Of a stretch of DNA of 64,000 nt, positions 1 to 12,249 are shown one piece after another. The stretch lies in contig JAUPFV010000005.1 of the NCBI GenBank assembly GCA_036936605.1, forward strand, positions 62,578,742 to 62,642,741, written 5' to 3'. The notes beneath the pieces were generated by a model that worked only from the letters and a program-made list of their open reading frames with translations, made no database searches and was not told where the DNA came from. Position 1 is the first letter of the stretch. Each line of letters opens with the position of its first letter. This stretch comes from Limnanthes douglasii subsp. nivea. Lineage: Eukaryota; Streptophyta; Magnoliopsida; Brassicales; Limnanthaceae. A program made the position numbers and the translations under genes.

Positions 1-109
1 AAAGAGCTATTAAGAAGATAAACTTCAACCTCCACAACTTGCATGTCCGAACACATACTTTGGGATAATACTACTAATGTGTTCCAATCTCTAAATGTTA
101 AGCTTTCCA

Positions 110-910
110 CATTGAATTCAGCACCTAATGCCATATTAGATGGGAATTAGGTATCTTAACATAAGAGCTTTCAAATGGACTTTAATCACATCTCAATAAC
201 CGATTGTGCACAAGATCTTTACTCAACCCTTTGGTTAAAAAATCGGCTAAATTATATTGAGTTCTCACAAACTCTACTGAAATAATATCATGCGTCATGC
301 GCTCACGAATCATACTCTGTCTAACACCTAAGTGTTTAGACCTCTCTTCGTAAACTTATCTATAGACATTAGCCAATGCAGCTTCACTATCACATCCGAT
401 AGATATGTGATATCTTTTGGGCCACAGTGGAATTTCATACATTAACTTTCTTAGCCACTCAGCTTCTTTACTAGCTGTTGCTAATGCCACATACTATAAT
501 TCCATTGTTGAATCGGTTAATACAATTTTGTTTCTTAGATGCCCAAGAGATAGCAAGTCCTCCAAGTAGAATTACACATCTACTTGTGAAAGAGTAGACT
601 TCAATATTTGTAATATAACTCGCATCCGAAGATTCAAACCAAAATTCGTGGTTCTTTTCAAATACTTGAATACTCGAGTTAAAGCTTACCAATGATGTGA
701 ACTGGAATTGTTAGTATACTTACTAAGCTTCGAGCAACAAATGCAATATCCAGCCTAGTGTTAGTCATGACATACATATACCAAGAAACCGCTCAGCTTC
801 TTTCAAATCTTTTATTTCAAAACTAAATGATAAGAATGTTTTGGTTTCATAACCTGATTTGGTCAATGCCAAAAATCAACATGTCACTCACATACAAACA
901 TATCACAATT
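110..910 (-). mobile_element. Decayed Ty1/copia pol remnant (RT end and RNase H)
   Basis: Read on the minus strand, the reverse-transcriptase YVDD box appears first in degraded form (YVSDMLIFG, about 870-905), then the copia RNase H core: a TSRVFKYLK stretch, AEAEWL-like and EIPLWPK blocks, CDSEAALA, RSKHLGVR and finally FVRTQYNLADFLTKGLS near 190-290. These blocks are in the order expected for the C-terminal end of a copia polyprotein. Several stops and frame changes break the reading, so it is a pseudogene. I see no LTR pair or target duplication, and the element probably continues beyond the left edge. The family call is firm; the exact limits are approximate. Confidence 0.85.
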
Positions 911-1030
911 TACCAAATTTGTAAATTATGTTATATCTGAATAAAGTCAAAATTTACCAAAATTCGTAAGTTATATTATACCCGAATAGCATCAAAATTC
1001 ACCAAATTCATAAATTATATTATACATTAT
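910..1030. repeat. Short AT-rich tandem repeat, about 2-3 units of ~57 bp
   Basis: The phrase 'accaaatttgtaaattat' recurs with small changes three times (near 913, 957 and 997), each followed by 'gttatat/attatac' and a 'tcaaaattyacc' link. It directly follows the copia remnant. No coding or regulatory meaning is visible. Confidence 0.55.
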
Positions 1031-1274
1031 ATAATACAACTTATACTCAATAAATGTATGAAAATTTTAATAAATCCGCCACCGATTATAGGTGCACGAT
1101 ATAATAGCATTTGGAAATTATTTAACAATTAGTATCTACATATTCATCCAACTAATAAACAAAAATAGTTTTCTATTCTACTGCTTTTAAAGAAACAACA
1201 TGAAGTTATACTTAATAAAGTACAAATCTCTATGTAAAATCCTTTGAACTGTGTGTATACTACCTTTTCAAGGC

Positions 1275-1400
1275 CAAAGCTATTTCCCCATCAAAATTAT
1301 TATTTCCCCCATAATTTGAAAAAAAAACCCATGTTGTTATTTCCTCCATAAAGGAAAATACACATTTGCCCTTATACCCATTTTTTCTTAAAAAACTATT
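1275..1400 (+). repeat. Solo terminal arm related to the adjacent Mutator-type miniature element
   Basis: The block beginning 'aaagctatttcccc' and running through 'ttatttcctccataaagg' to 'gcccttataccc' is the reverse complement, with scattered mismatches, of the right arm of the element at 1509-2434 (2329-2434). It lies in the same orientation as that element's left arm. It is therefore a third arm without a visible partner, probably left by an older or rearranged related insertion. Confidence 0.6.
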
Positions 1401-1508
1401 ACCCTAACATACCATTACCCATTCACTACAACTAAACTCATTCTTCACAAAACAACAAAACCAGTACCTTACGAATTGAAGAGAGAGAAAAATCTTGGAG
1501 AAGAAAAT

Positions 1509-2434
1509 GGGTGAAACTATTTCCTCCGTAAGATTTATTATTTCCTCCATCTTAAATTTCTAAAAAAATATTTAACATTTGTTTTTACTTTTTTGTCCTT
1601 AGTTTACTTTCCAATTTATATTTTGATGCAACTATCCACTATCCAACCATTAATCCAACAAACATATCATTAAGTCAAATTAGAGCCAACATATATCAAT
1701 TAACTTCTAAAATTAAACCCTAAAAACAAAAAAAAAAACTCAAATTTCTTAAAAATTAATCATGAAAAAGGAAGACACTCCAACCAAAGATCTAAACACC
1801 TCAGAACATCACCAAATCAACCAAAAAGACAATTTAAATATTAGAGAGTAAATAAAAAACAAGTTAAAGTTTTTTTTAAAATAAAGAAATCAAAAACAAA
1901 TTTCTAAAGTTTTATAAAATTATTATGATACAAAAAAACAAGAAATCTATTCATGGAACTCAATATACAGGAAACAAATAAAAAAAATTATAGCAAGAGA
2001 GTTCCGGGAACTGTAATTTTTCTGCATATCGAGTTTGTGGACTCGTTATTCATAGTATAACCAACTTCATGGAACTTTTGCCAACCGATAGATTAAAAAG
2101 AGATTTAAGAGAAATTTTTACCTTTGATAGATTGCTTCAATCGAAAATGGTGGCTAGGTTTTTTTTTCTCGATTAAAATAGTAGATGACTGTGTATTTAT
2201 ATTAGATTAGAGTTTATGGGTGGAAGTAAATATGATGAGTAGAAGGTTGCTGGAAAATATGAAGGTAGATTTGGTGTTTGAATGGTTGCTCGAGAAGAAG
2301 GTAAATATGAGTGTTTGAAGTAAAATTAAAATAAGGGTAAATTAATAATTTTCTTTATGGAGAAAATAACAAAGTGGAGTATATTTTGAAATATGGGGGA
2401 AATAAAAAATCTTACGGAGGAAATAGCTTCACCC
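1509..2434. mobile_element. Mutator-type (MULE-like) miniature element with 9-bp TSD
   Basis: The ends are inverted repeats: the left begins 'gggtgaaactatttcctcc' and the reverse complement of the right end begins 'gggtgaagctatttcctcc', with similarity continuing for about 45 bp. The element is flanked by a perfect 9-bp direct repeat, gaagaaaat, at 1500-1508 and 2435-2443. A 9-bp target duplication is the hallmark of Mutator-like elements. The 926-bp interior is AT-rich and has no coding capacity, so the element is non-autonomous. Confidence 0.85.
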
Positions 2435-2664
2435 GAAGAAAATTTATTCTTCACAAAAGAGAGAGAAGCTTGGTGAAGAAAACCCATTATTCACAAAACC
2501 ATTCGAAGAGAGAAGATAGAAGGCTTGGAAAATGTATGATTTCTTCATTTTTCTTTGCTTTTTCATTTTCGATTAGGGTTTGGTTTGGAAAAGTTTTCTG
2601 CAATTTTTTAAATGCATCGAGCATGTGATTCCGAGTTGCCCAAAAACTTTTCCGAGATTTTATT

Positions 2665-2762
2665 GGATGATCATACTAGTTTATCGGATGTTGTTGTTTG
2701 TTTATCGGATGATGTTTTTTGTTATTCGGATGATGTTTTTTGTTTATCAGATGATGTTTTTA
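2665..2762. repeat. Imperfect minisatellite (GATGATGTTTTTTGTTTATCG-like)
   Basis: About four imperfect units of ~20-23 bp, each containing 'ggatgatgtttttt' or 'gttgtttgtttatcg' variants, run directly into the palindrome array that follows. It has no coding value. Confidence 0.6.
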
Positions 2763-2778
2763 ATGGGACATAGAGTTT

Positions 2779-2905
2779 GCAACTGATTCCGAGTGGCCCT
2801 CTCGGAATCAGTTGCACATTTTTTTTGAAAACTTGCAACTGATTCCGAGTGGCCCTCTCGGAATCAGTTGCACATTTTTTTTGAAAACTTGCAACTGATT
2901 CCGAG
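2779..2905. repeat. Tandem array of a perfect palindrome (period 56 bp)
   Basis: The 15-mer gcaactgattccgag is followed by the 7-nt spacer tggccct and its exact reverse complement at 2779-2815. The same 37-bp hairpin recurs at 2835-2871, and a third half-unit begins at 2891 and breaks down after the spacer. Between units is a run 'cacattttttttgaaaactt'. Each unit could form a 15-bp stem on either strand. A fragment 'gattccgagttgccc' lies upstream near 2628, suggesting local origin. Confidence 0.85.
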
Positions 2906-3690
2906 TGGCCCACTCTCTGACTTGCTCGATAATATATTATGGCTACATTGGTCGACTAGTTAATCCAATTACACTAAAATATCCAACATTATCTTCTCTC
3001 TTTATCTGGCCAGTCCTGGTGAGATCCGACTTCTGACCTACCAATTCTGATAACTGGAAGGGAAACAATCATCGGACTTTATGATTGATTGAGGAGAGTA
3101 GAATCATATATAAAGAAAGAACGAAAATACGAAAGTCTGGTTCAAATTTTTTATAGAGATATAAATGTTATCAGAAGATGGAAATTCAGTACCTGCAGTT
3201 TGAGCTACTCAAGCTGGATCAGAATGTCTATCATCAAACTCTTCAAGATCTTCAAAGTAATTTTGCACTAAGGTCTTTAAAGTGAAGATAAATGCAGCTT
3301 TTTCAGGTGAGATCCTACTCTCAAGCTACCTCTCTATTTCCTCACCTACTCTTAAGCTCGACTATAGAAAGAATCAAATGAAAGAAATAACTAGGTGATA
3401 AACCAGATTGCTGATAGGGAAACAATCACCCGAATGAATGAAGATTTGGAGGTAAGGTTCAGGTAACGGCTAAGGTTTGTCCCGATGGAAGGTCTGGATC
3501 CATTTGAGGATTCTTTAAAATGTGGTTTGTCCCAAATACAATTGTACATGACTCAAATACATTTCTATAACCTGTTTTGATTGAATAAATCATTTATTTT
3601 TTATTAAACAAAACCATTAATCAGCTTAAAATCACCATTGATCTTTAATGTTTCGCGTGTGTATCAAACTAGTCCTATATGTTCACTTTT
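2906..3690. other. No gene recognised
   Basis: About 800 bp of mixed AT-rich sequence with only short open frames and no recognisable motifs. The phrase 'ggtgagatcc...actctcaagctacc' recurs loosely near 3020 and 3310, but not convincingly enough to call a repeat. Confidence 0.5.
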
Positions 3691-4010
3691 GTCTCTCAAT
3701 TATCCCTTATGTTTCTAAAATTTGCATTATTAGTCCCTCCATACATGTGAGTATTGAGAAGTTGATATGTGACAACCCGAACATCAATATTTTGTCTCAC
3801 TATTGGTTTCCAAAAATCTAAAAAATGTAGTTGTGGAATTATAAATTTACGAAAAAACTATATGTCTCTCGAATTAGGTTTTAGATTTTCTAAAAATCAA
3901 TAATGAGACAAAATATTTATGTTTAAGCGGTCACATGTTAAATCTTGAATACCCCACATATGCGAAAAGACTAATAATATAAAATTTTAAAACCAATAAA
4001 AGATAAAATA
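3690..4010. repeat. Fold-back (inverted-repeat) miniature element, probable MITE
   Basis: The left arm contains 'aacatcaatattttgtctcactattgg' followed by 'aaaaatctaaaa'. The right arm contains the reverse complement in the same order ('ttttctaaaaatcaataatgagacaaaatattt'), and the outer parts ('ttattagtcc...acatgtgag' and '...cacatatgcgaaaagactaataat') also pair. I could not fix the termini or target duplication. Lineage-wide fold-back elements of this look are usually Mutator- or CACTA-derived. Confidence 0.55.
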
Positions 4011-4500
4011 AATCTAAACAATTTCTCCCTCCATCTCATGGTTTGGAACCGTCTGAAAACATGAAAAATTAGGAATGCTAGATGAGAACGAAAATATTCT
4101 TTATGAAGTAGTTCTAGAATGTGATTCAGTGTCCTTTCCGTATACCGTTTTGAGAGATACTACTATCCTGAATTGGATACATCCATCTATGTGAACTCAT
4201 TTTCTCATATGGACCACTTTGAAAACTTAAATTCAAAATGTCATCTTAAACCCCAAGCTGAACTTATACTAAAATACAATTAAAAATTAGTATTGATCAA
4301 AACTCTAAACTTTGAAGGTTCCGTTCTATTGAAAGAAATAGGAAGAGAAGTTTCGAAGATTATGCACGTGGCAACATTAAAGTTTAGGTAGTTGGTCACC
4401 TCCCCGTCAACACTCAACAGTCGACTCAGGTCCCATCAAACATTTATCTCTCGCTCTTGTCTTGACACCAACCCGGTTTATCATCCGGGTCAACCGAACC

Positions 4501-7500
4501 ATGCTTGATCACCTCCGTTCTTGCCCGTGCTGGGGAAATCCTAGCTCTAACGACGATGACCGACCCCAACTTGACCCAGTCCTTCTCATCTCGGGTATCG
4601 GAGGATCCATTCTGCATGCCAAACCGAAGAAACTGGGGTTCCAAACTCGGGTTTGGGTCCGGATTCTGCTTGCTGATTTGGAGTTCAAGCATAAACTATG
4701 GTCTCTCTACAATCCCGATACAGGTCCCTTTCTCTCTCTCTATATATATATATATGTGTGTATTTATGCATGCTCGCTTATTTTACTTGTACTTCGCTAG
4801 TGACTATTCTGGTTGAACTTTGGTCGCTCATTTGCTCAACAATATGGAAAAGACAGAGCAAACTGAGAAGATTGATCTTGTAACAGGACTTGAAAACGTT
4901 TGTCGGAAAGTTCTTATTTTTACACCGATTCGATTGATTGTTTATTATCTTCAAGTTAATTAGTTTCCGAAAGCTAGTGACTTCATATTTGATCAAATGT
5001 TATGTTCAGGTTATACAGAATCATTGGATAAGAACACTGAAATTGTGGTCCCTGATGATGATTATGGACTTCATGCCATTGATATTTTAGATCCTTCATT
5101 GGTAACATCATAGTTAACTGATAAGCATTCCAATTTCGTGGTTGTTCGTTTTTTTCAGATCTTTGATCTGTTCTAAGTTTTATGATATCAATTTGATGTT
5201 ACAGTTGGTAAAACTTTTGCATTTGAAGATATTATATCAATTTCACGATATGATCGAAATGCTAGTCGGATGTGGATATAAGAAAGGAACCACTTTATTC
5301 GGACACGGTTATGATTTCCGCCAAAGCAATAGGTAACTTACAATACATTGAACCTTTTTAAAACATTGGTCGGATAAACGACCTTAAAGTTTAGCGAAGT
5401 CGTTCTTTCTCATTGGCAGGATTGAGAAATTGATGGATGGACTTAAAGCGAAGCTGGAAACTGCACACAAAGCTTCTGGAAATAGAAAAGTTAACATAAT
5501 CTCGCATTCAATGGGAGGATTGTTAGTAATGTGTTTCATGTCACTTCACAGCGATGTGGGTCGATTCACTCTCTAATACTAGTTCAATCATCATGATAGC
5601 ATCTAATTATGGTATTCGTGAGAACGATTAGAACTTTTTGACCATCATATAAGAGCTTGACAGGTCGTTTCGGCAGGTCTTTTCTAAATACGTAAACAAG
5701 TGGATTACCATCGCATGCCCTTTTCAAGGTAACACTTGTGTGTTTTACTTGTATACTTATAAGTTCGATTCTAGTGACAATATTATTAGGTTTTGATATA
5801 ATGCTTAATAGGTGCACCGGGATGCATCAATGATTCGCTTTTAACCGGGTTGCAGTTTGTTGAAGGCTTTAAGAACTATTTTTTTGTATCACGGTGGACA
5901 ATGCACCAACTGGTAACTTTGGTCAATATGTTTTGATTACTATTACAATTTACAATGAATACACAATTTTCTACAATTATCTTGCATTTGTTTCAATGTA
6001 TAGTTGGTTGAATGTCCATCCATCTACGAAATGATGGCGAATCCAGATTTCAGTTGGAAAAAGCAGCCGCAAATACAAGTTTGGCGTAAGAAATATAAAG
6101 ATGGGGCGGAGGCTACTGTAGAACTAGAGTCATATGGCCCAGGTCACAGTATTGGTCTGTTTGAGGAAGCACTGAAGCATAATAAGGTACTTGCTCTCTT
6201 TTAGTTTAATTTGCAGTTGCACTACTGTTTGTTTAGCGTCAACTGCAGGGACGGAACCAGTAAATATATAGCATGAGCCTTATAGCTGCTTCTATCTCTG
6301 CCTCTTACACTAAACGACTAAGCATTCGTTCGTTAGGTTCTTGGATTTATTTGATGATTCGTGATTGTAAATTTGACTCTCATCTTAATAGAGTAATTTT
6401 AATTTGTACATGTTTATTGCAGCTAGACTATGATGGGAATACTATAGCTTTACCCTTTAATCATTCCATTCTCAAGTGGGCTGCTGGAACTCGCAAGATT
6501 ATGAATAATGCTCAACTTCCAAGTGAGGTTTCCTTTTATAACATTTACGGAGTCTCGTTCGACACACCTTTCGATGTTAGGTACGTAAGAAGGCAAAAAT
6601 GCCGGTTAGTTCTTTTATTGCTGATAATATAAGTTATCTTTTTGGTCTAAGAACTTTTTATTTCATGGTAAATAACTCATAATAGGTTACAACAATAACC
6701 TACTATTAATAAGTTTGCTTCAAATACAGACACTCGACAGGTTGTCTAATGAATTTCGGACTACTTTAAAATTCTGATTATTTCATAGAGTGTTAGTGTC
6801 CGATTTCTGTTGCAGATATGGCTCCGAGACATCTCCAATTGAAGACTTGTCTGAAATATGCCACTCGATGGTGAGTTGTATAATCTGTTACTGTTTTAGC
6901 AATTTTAGCATATGCGGTACAACTGCACTGGTTCTATGTTTAGCTTTTGAAAATTACTTTCGATATTTCCCAAGTGCCTGAAGACAATTCAGTTTCCGAT
7001 TGAATTGAATCTCTATATGTCGTTTTTCTAGCCTCATTATACATTTGTGGATGGAGATGGAACTGTTCCTGCTGAAGCAGCTAAGGTGCTTTTTCTTACC
7101 CTTATATATTCTTCGCTCGACATGTTTTTATATTTCCCGTACCTAATATATATTTATCAATTTTTTTTTCATTACTTAATTCGTACGACTTCTCATATAA
7201 TCATATTCAAACATTTGAGAAGACGACTGATCATCACTGAGCTGTTGCTCTACATTTTCGTAACTTATGTCCCCAATTTATTAGTTCAGTTCGTCGTCGA
7301 GATTTTGGTTCGAGTAGTACACATTAGTATTCGAACATAAAAAGGTTGAGAGAAGTTTTTTAAATTATAGATAACATCATTTGACTTTGTATGGGATTTG
7401 TGTGACTATCTTTTACTGTACAGGCAGATGGGTTCGCAGCAGTAGAAAGAGTAGGAGTTGCAGCTAATCATCGAGGGCTACTTCGCGATGAAAGCGTATT

Positions 7501-7603
7501 CAAACTTATACGGAGGTGGTTGGGTGTTGACCAGATATCTGGGAAACAGCATTTCAAGACTTCCAAAGTTGCAGATGCTTCTTCAACGCAAGCATACATA
7601 TAG
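4501..7603 (+). CDS. LCAT3: LCAT3-type phospholipase A1, 11 exons
   Basis: A spliced gene whose product closely follows plant LCAT3-type phospholipase A1 (lecithin:cholesterol acyltransferase family, alpha/beta hydrolase), which hydrolyses the sn-1 acyl chain of phosphatidylcholine. Exons with GT-AG borders: 4501-4723, 5010-5101, 5205-5332, 5420-5555, 5677-5728, 5812-5912, 6004-6186, 6423-6580, 6816-6870, 7032-7085, 7424-7603. They sum to 1362 nt, 453 residues, a normal length for the family. The start is the first ATG upstream of the conserved SCPCWG block. Landmarks: GIGGSILHAK near residue 35; the GCGYKKGTTLFGHGYDFRQSN block; the nucleophile elbow SHSMGG (Ser about 178); VDGDGTVP with the acid (Asp 383 or 385); and NHRGLL with His about 410. 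No signal peptide is apparent. All triad residues are present and the frame is clean, so it looks functional. Intron 1 holds a (TA)n tract. Confidence 0.92.
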
Positions 7604-8172
7604 AATCAGTTCTTAAGGATCTTGTCGATTTTGACGATTAATAAAAAAGTTGAGCTGAGCGCTTATGATGTTGCAATATCTTGTAGGCCGCACGGTCTTT
7701 GTAACATTTTGGTCCGGTAGATTAATGTTGTAACATTCTGGTTCTGGTGTTTCATGTAGCAATATTTAGATTATCCGTGCGTGAGGTTAAACAAAAATTA
7801 ATACGTCTCACTGATATATCTTACATAACTTCATTCTTAATTCTTCTTTAATATTATAGTATTCATACTGTTTGTCTGTCACAAGTCGTGTCATCTTTCA
7901 CGTTAGCATTCTTTCGAAACCATTTTCTCAAACCGACTTTCAATTCAGAAACTCATTTTTCTTCTCTTTTATAAAAATACTTCCTAACATTTTGGAAGTT
8001 TTCAACGGAACCATGATATTGCTTTAAATTTAAATTTTGTAAAACATTGATTTTAGATTCGGTAAGTGGTTATTATCCAAAAGATACATAACAATTAATA
8101 GATATTCGGTCACACTTTCGCTACAACTATCATTGAATTTATAGGTTAAAAAATTTGGACTTTTTGTAGGTT

Positions 8173-8203
<31 letters not shown>

Positions 8204-9010
8204 CTAATTCTTTTCTCACGAATTTATATTTAGAAGGCCGTTTGATTATTTTTTGGAAAACCGCTATTCGAAATCAGGAAAACGAATTCAAACAGGTTTT
8301 AATGACATTTGTAAAAAAGATACATAATTTTTCTTTTCAACTGAGAAATGCGAAACCATTATTTGTCACCGCATATTTTTTTTTAAGTAGTAGGTCTGCC
8401 TTCTTATAAAGTTGCTTTTTAGGGGGTCAGACACTTGTTTGGTATTGGCAAATCACAGTTTCAAAGTGAAAAACTAGAACTATACGTACCATGGTTGTAA
8501 AATAACGCTATGCAATTTTATTGCACGTAGTTTTGCGTGTTTGAATTAGGTATATTATTTTTTGAGTGGTTGAAAATTTAAAATATATGTGTCTCGTATA
8601 TACAAAGATTTGACTATTTCCATTGTTTCGTCTGTACTATTTAAGTTTGAACTTATATCACATTTCGTATACCGACAACTAGTAGGTGTCTCGTATTTAG
8701 ATATTCACAAACAACAATTGTTTCGCATTTTCACGTTTTTATAATTAACAATTGTTTCGTATTTTCACGTCTTAGTAATTAACAATTGTCTCGCATTTTG
8801 TGTCTTTTACAGAAAACATGTTGAAAACTTATTTTTCAGATCAACCTATTACCATTATTAAAAAGATGTAGGAAAATATAAAAAATGAGTTTCATATAGA
8901 AAAAATAAGGAAAATATCATACTATAACCTCTTAAAAGATACATATGAAGTGTGGGACGATAAAATACATATTACGAAAAATTGGGTATTTCTCGTTGAA
9001 ATAATCAATT
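7604..9010. other. Intergenic, no gene seen; contains a T28 tract
   Basis: AT-rich spacer downstream of the phospholipase gene. A 28-base poly(T) lies at about 8176-8203. The phrase 'aacaattgtttcgyattttcacg' is repeated three times between about 8710 and 8800 with ~45-bp spacing. No coding frame is supported. Confidence 0.5.
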
Positions 9011-9021
9011 CATATGACGCT

Positions 9022-9353
9022 TCGCTGTAAACAAAAAACTGAAATCACTCAGTTGTCTGCCCCAGCTGAACTATTGTCAATAATTCTTCTCGAAAGCTTG
9101 GGTATTGGTTATATAACTGATTAATGGAAAAAGATGGAAGAAAAGGTGAAAAGATTTCGATTTAGGGTTTGTTTCAAGCTGGTGATCGATTTGGGGATGT
9201 CTGGTTTTGGTTTTGTTAAAGAGACTTGTAATTCTAAGGTTTTTGATTTGGTAAAGTAAGTTTGTCTTTCTTTGCTTGTAAACCCTCTAGCTCTTTTGAG
9301 TTTTTGTAATTCGCCTTTATGAAATAAAAGTTTGCAATTTTGCCCAAAAAAAA
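9022..9353 (+). mobile_element. 5'-truncated LINE tail with target duplication
   Basis: A ~330-bp insert ends in a short A-run (about 9346-9354). It is bracketed by 'catatgacgct' at 9011-9021 and 9361-9371; the duplication extends leftwards with two mismatches ('atcaatt'/'atcaaga'). Its upstream third encodes LLSIILLESLGIGYITD followed by a stop, which matches the final residues of the LINE at 57731-60039 (LLAIMVLESLGVGHIDPG then stop). It is thus a dead-on-arrival copy of the same LINE family, keeping only the last ~17 codons and the 3' UTR. Confidence 0.75.
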
Positions 9354-9371
9354 ATCAAGACATATGACGCT

Positions 9372-10354
9372 AATCAATGCGCTTTTAATTGAGTTTCATA
9401 TCTTTAGTAATTACAACCAAATATATAATACTATATTTGGTTTGAAGCATGATGAGAAAAATATGTCGTTAATCAACAAAAACTTTGAACCTAGATACTC
9501 CGATTTAGGATAAGGAAAATCAATAAGAGAAAAAAAAGAAGCCACCAAAGAGTGAATCCCATCAATTACGAATTTGGTGATAAATGTATACATTATTTGT
9601 TTAACTACATGTTTTTACCTGGTTTCGCATATTGCATCATGCGGCTCGTATCTCGTATCTCACATCTAGTTGGTTATGAATTAGTCTAACATAAAGTTGG
9701 TTATACATGGTCTCACATCTCGCATTTGTACATCGACTAAGGTATTGCATTCCATGATTTTATATTAACTAAGGTTTTGTTTCCATATTTTTTGGGTTTT
9801 ATATGTTGTGATAACCAATGTTAGACTGCTTCACGTTGCTCACGTGAAGGATGTTGTTATATTGTTAATAATGTTAGAATGCTTCACGTTGCTCTTCTTA
9901 ACATTCGAGGATGTATAAGCTTCTATAATATATTTTTATATCAAAAACCTGAAAAAGTAAAAGCTACGATTGGGCTCGAACAATCAGGGACAAGCTCATA
10001 AATTCAGTAAGGAGTAGTTACGAAACAAAACCTGTAATTAGATGTATTACTCTTTTAGAGCTTAGTATCTTACTCTATTTAAAATATATATATGATATAT
10101 ATAATAATTTATTATACATGATAAGAGCAATCATTTATTATGGAACACGCAACCATTTGGTAAAGTAAAATCCAGAGAAGGCGTGTTACGAAGATGTTAC
10201 AAATGGTTGAGAATATAATCAAAATAAGATTTTAATTTAATTTAATTTAATCTCTAAATTAGATCATAAATGAAAATTTTATGTGTAATCCATAATATTG
10301 CATTTATTTTAAAACAAATATCGTAGTTAGTAAGATATTCAATAATAGGATCGC
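9372..10354. other. Intergenic, no gene seen
   Basis: AT-rich sequence with recurring 'tctcgtatctcacatctag' and 'gcttcacgttgctc' phrases (about 9645-9900) but no coding frame or element ends I can define. It stops at the left boundary of the tandem duplication. Confidence 0.5.
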
Positions 10355-10799
10355 AACTCACAATCCAGATTTGTTTATAAAAGCTAGTATCACATCTTGG
10401 AATTTCCATTTGAAATTTTATAAGTTTTAGATAAATAATTAGCTCTAACAAATACCGAAAAAGAGATATTAGGTGAGGAGGGAAAAAAAGAAGAGGAGGT
10501 CACTAAGGAGGGAAAAAATAACAAGAAGTTAATTTTAAGGAAGATAATGCCCATGATTTGAGAGGTGATGAAATTGCAAACTTGAATGAAATATAAGGGC
10601 CAACCAATCATGTGCGACAAGAGGCAAATAAAAATGATTATTCTAATCAAGATCATACCATAAAAATATATGTTCTCAGTACACATCCAAGAAAATCTAC
10701 AACTAAAAATGTTGTTATTACACGACCGAGAAAATATACTGAATGTCTAACAAAAGCAACTACTATTAAAACAATACATGATGCTAAAAATTAAATATA

Positions 10800-11321
10800 C
10801 AGTAAAAACTCGATAAACTAATATTCGATTATTTAGTAAACTCTCTAAGATAATATTTTTGGCCGATCCCGACTCGGGGATAGGGTGCTAAAATAATAAT
10901 TCGCTAAAATTATAAGATAATACATTTTTGATAATTTCTTTAGACCCCATATAAAATATAAATTAATAAGTCCTTATATATAGCATATTATATGAATGAT
11001 TTATGAAGGTTTCTTGAAAAAATATAGAAAATATTTTTAATGTCCATAAAGTGATTACATTGAACACAAGAAGAATAATAAGATGGAAGATTGAAGGTTC
11101 TTTTCAAATTGGGTCCTTCATTTGATATACATGCATTGTATACTCTACAATAATTAAGTGGCAGCTTGAAAGGTGTTTGTAAACTAAGTATTTTACTATA
11201 AATTAATAAAATATTAATTAATATAAAAAATATTAATTATTAATTTATCGATTAATTAATAACTCTTTTAATTAATAAATTTTGATGGTCCCAAGTGTAT
11301 TATTTTATAGAGTTTCTACTG
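10800..11321. mobile_element. Emigrant-like MITE (pogo/Tc1-mariner type)
   Basis: The ends are CAGTAAAAACTC on the left and, reverse complemented, CAGTAGAAACTC on the right, with pairing continuing through 'tataaa/ataatac'. The element is bounded by TA at 10798-10799 and 11322-11323. The CAGTA terminus, the 'aactctataaa' motif and the TA target match the Emigrant family of plant MITEs. The 522-bp interior is non-coding. Copy B of the duplication, at about 47655-47665, reads straight through as 'aaatatacagatgtttt', so that site lacks the element. Confidence 0.8.
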
Positions 11322-12249
11322 TAGATGTTTTGACTTCACATAGAAGAAAAATTGGTATATTAGATTCTTAGAAATTTAAAGAATCTTAAAACGTAAAAAA
11401 GAAAAAAAAAACTTTAGTGCATATGGGTGACCATATCTATCATATAATAGTATAGAATAGACGTCTAAGGAGATTACTGTTCAAAGAAAAGGTAAGAATT
11501 TATTTAGCATATCGAATTTTAGTGTTTCATCTCGTATATAGTGAGGTATGTCTAGTATCACATATCACACTTTAAATTTAGTTAACCTTCGCGTCTAGTT
11601 AGCTACACCTTGTCTAGCATCTCGTATCCTATATTTATAATTAGTCTTGAATTTACTGCATGTAGTTTGCTACATATTGTCTCGCATCTAACTTCCTTCA
11701 TTATTCTTAGTCTCACATTTAATGCATGTAGGTTGTTATGCTTTATCTCACACTTTGCATCTAAGATTTATAAATAGTCTTACATTTAGTGTATGTAGTT
11801 TGTCACGTCTTCTCTCATTTCTTTCACCCCATATTTAATCTGGTATCGCATCACACAATTTACATAAAGTAATTGCATGATCTAGCATTTTATACTCTCA
11901 TTTATTTATTTTGTAAAATAAACACTTGAAAATTTATATCTAGCCAAAGTATTAATTTACGAACAGTATATAAAATAGAGAGTTTGGCAGTTGTTAATTA
12001 TAATTACAAAAATAAGATTGACGCGCTAAAACAGTCAATTATTGAAAAATACTAGGTCATATAAGATATGTAAGAAGAGTTGGAGAAATATAAGCTTAAC
12101 AAAACACTTACACTGTCTATAATGCAAAAAAAACATCAAGGTGGAAAAATCACCTTCCAAGAAACGTAAATGATTGGATAATAAATCACATTTTATGGAA
12201 GACCCACCTTAAACAAATATGTGCTGAACAAAATGAAATACAAAATGAG

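Noticed and set aside
2779..2905. CRISPR-like repeat-spacer array
   Set aside because: Only 2.5 units, the repeats are palindromes joined by near-identical links rather than unique spacers, and the genome is a plant nuclear one.
10254..10794. Small ORFs on both strands at the left boundary of copy A
   Set aside because: AT-rich, different in copy B, and with no conserved residues between the copies.
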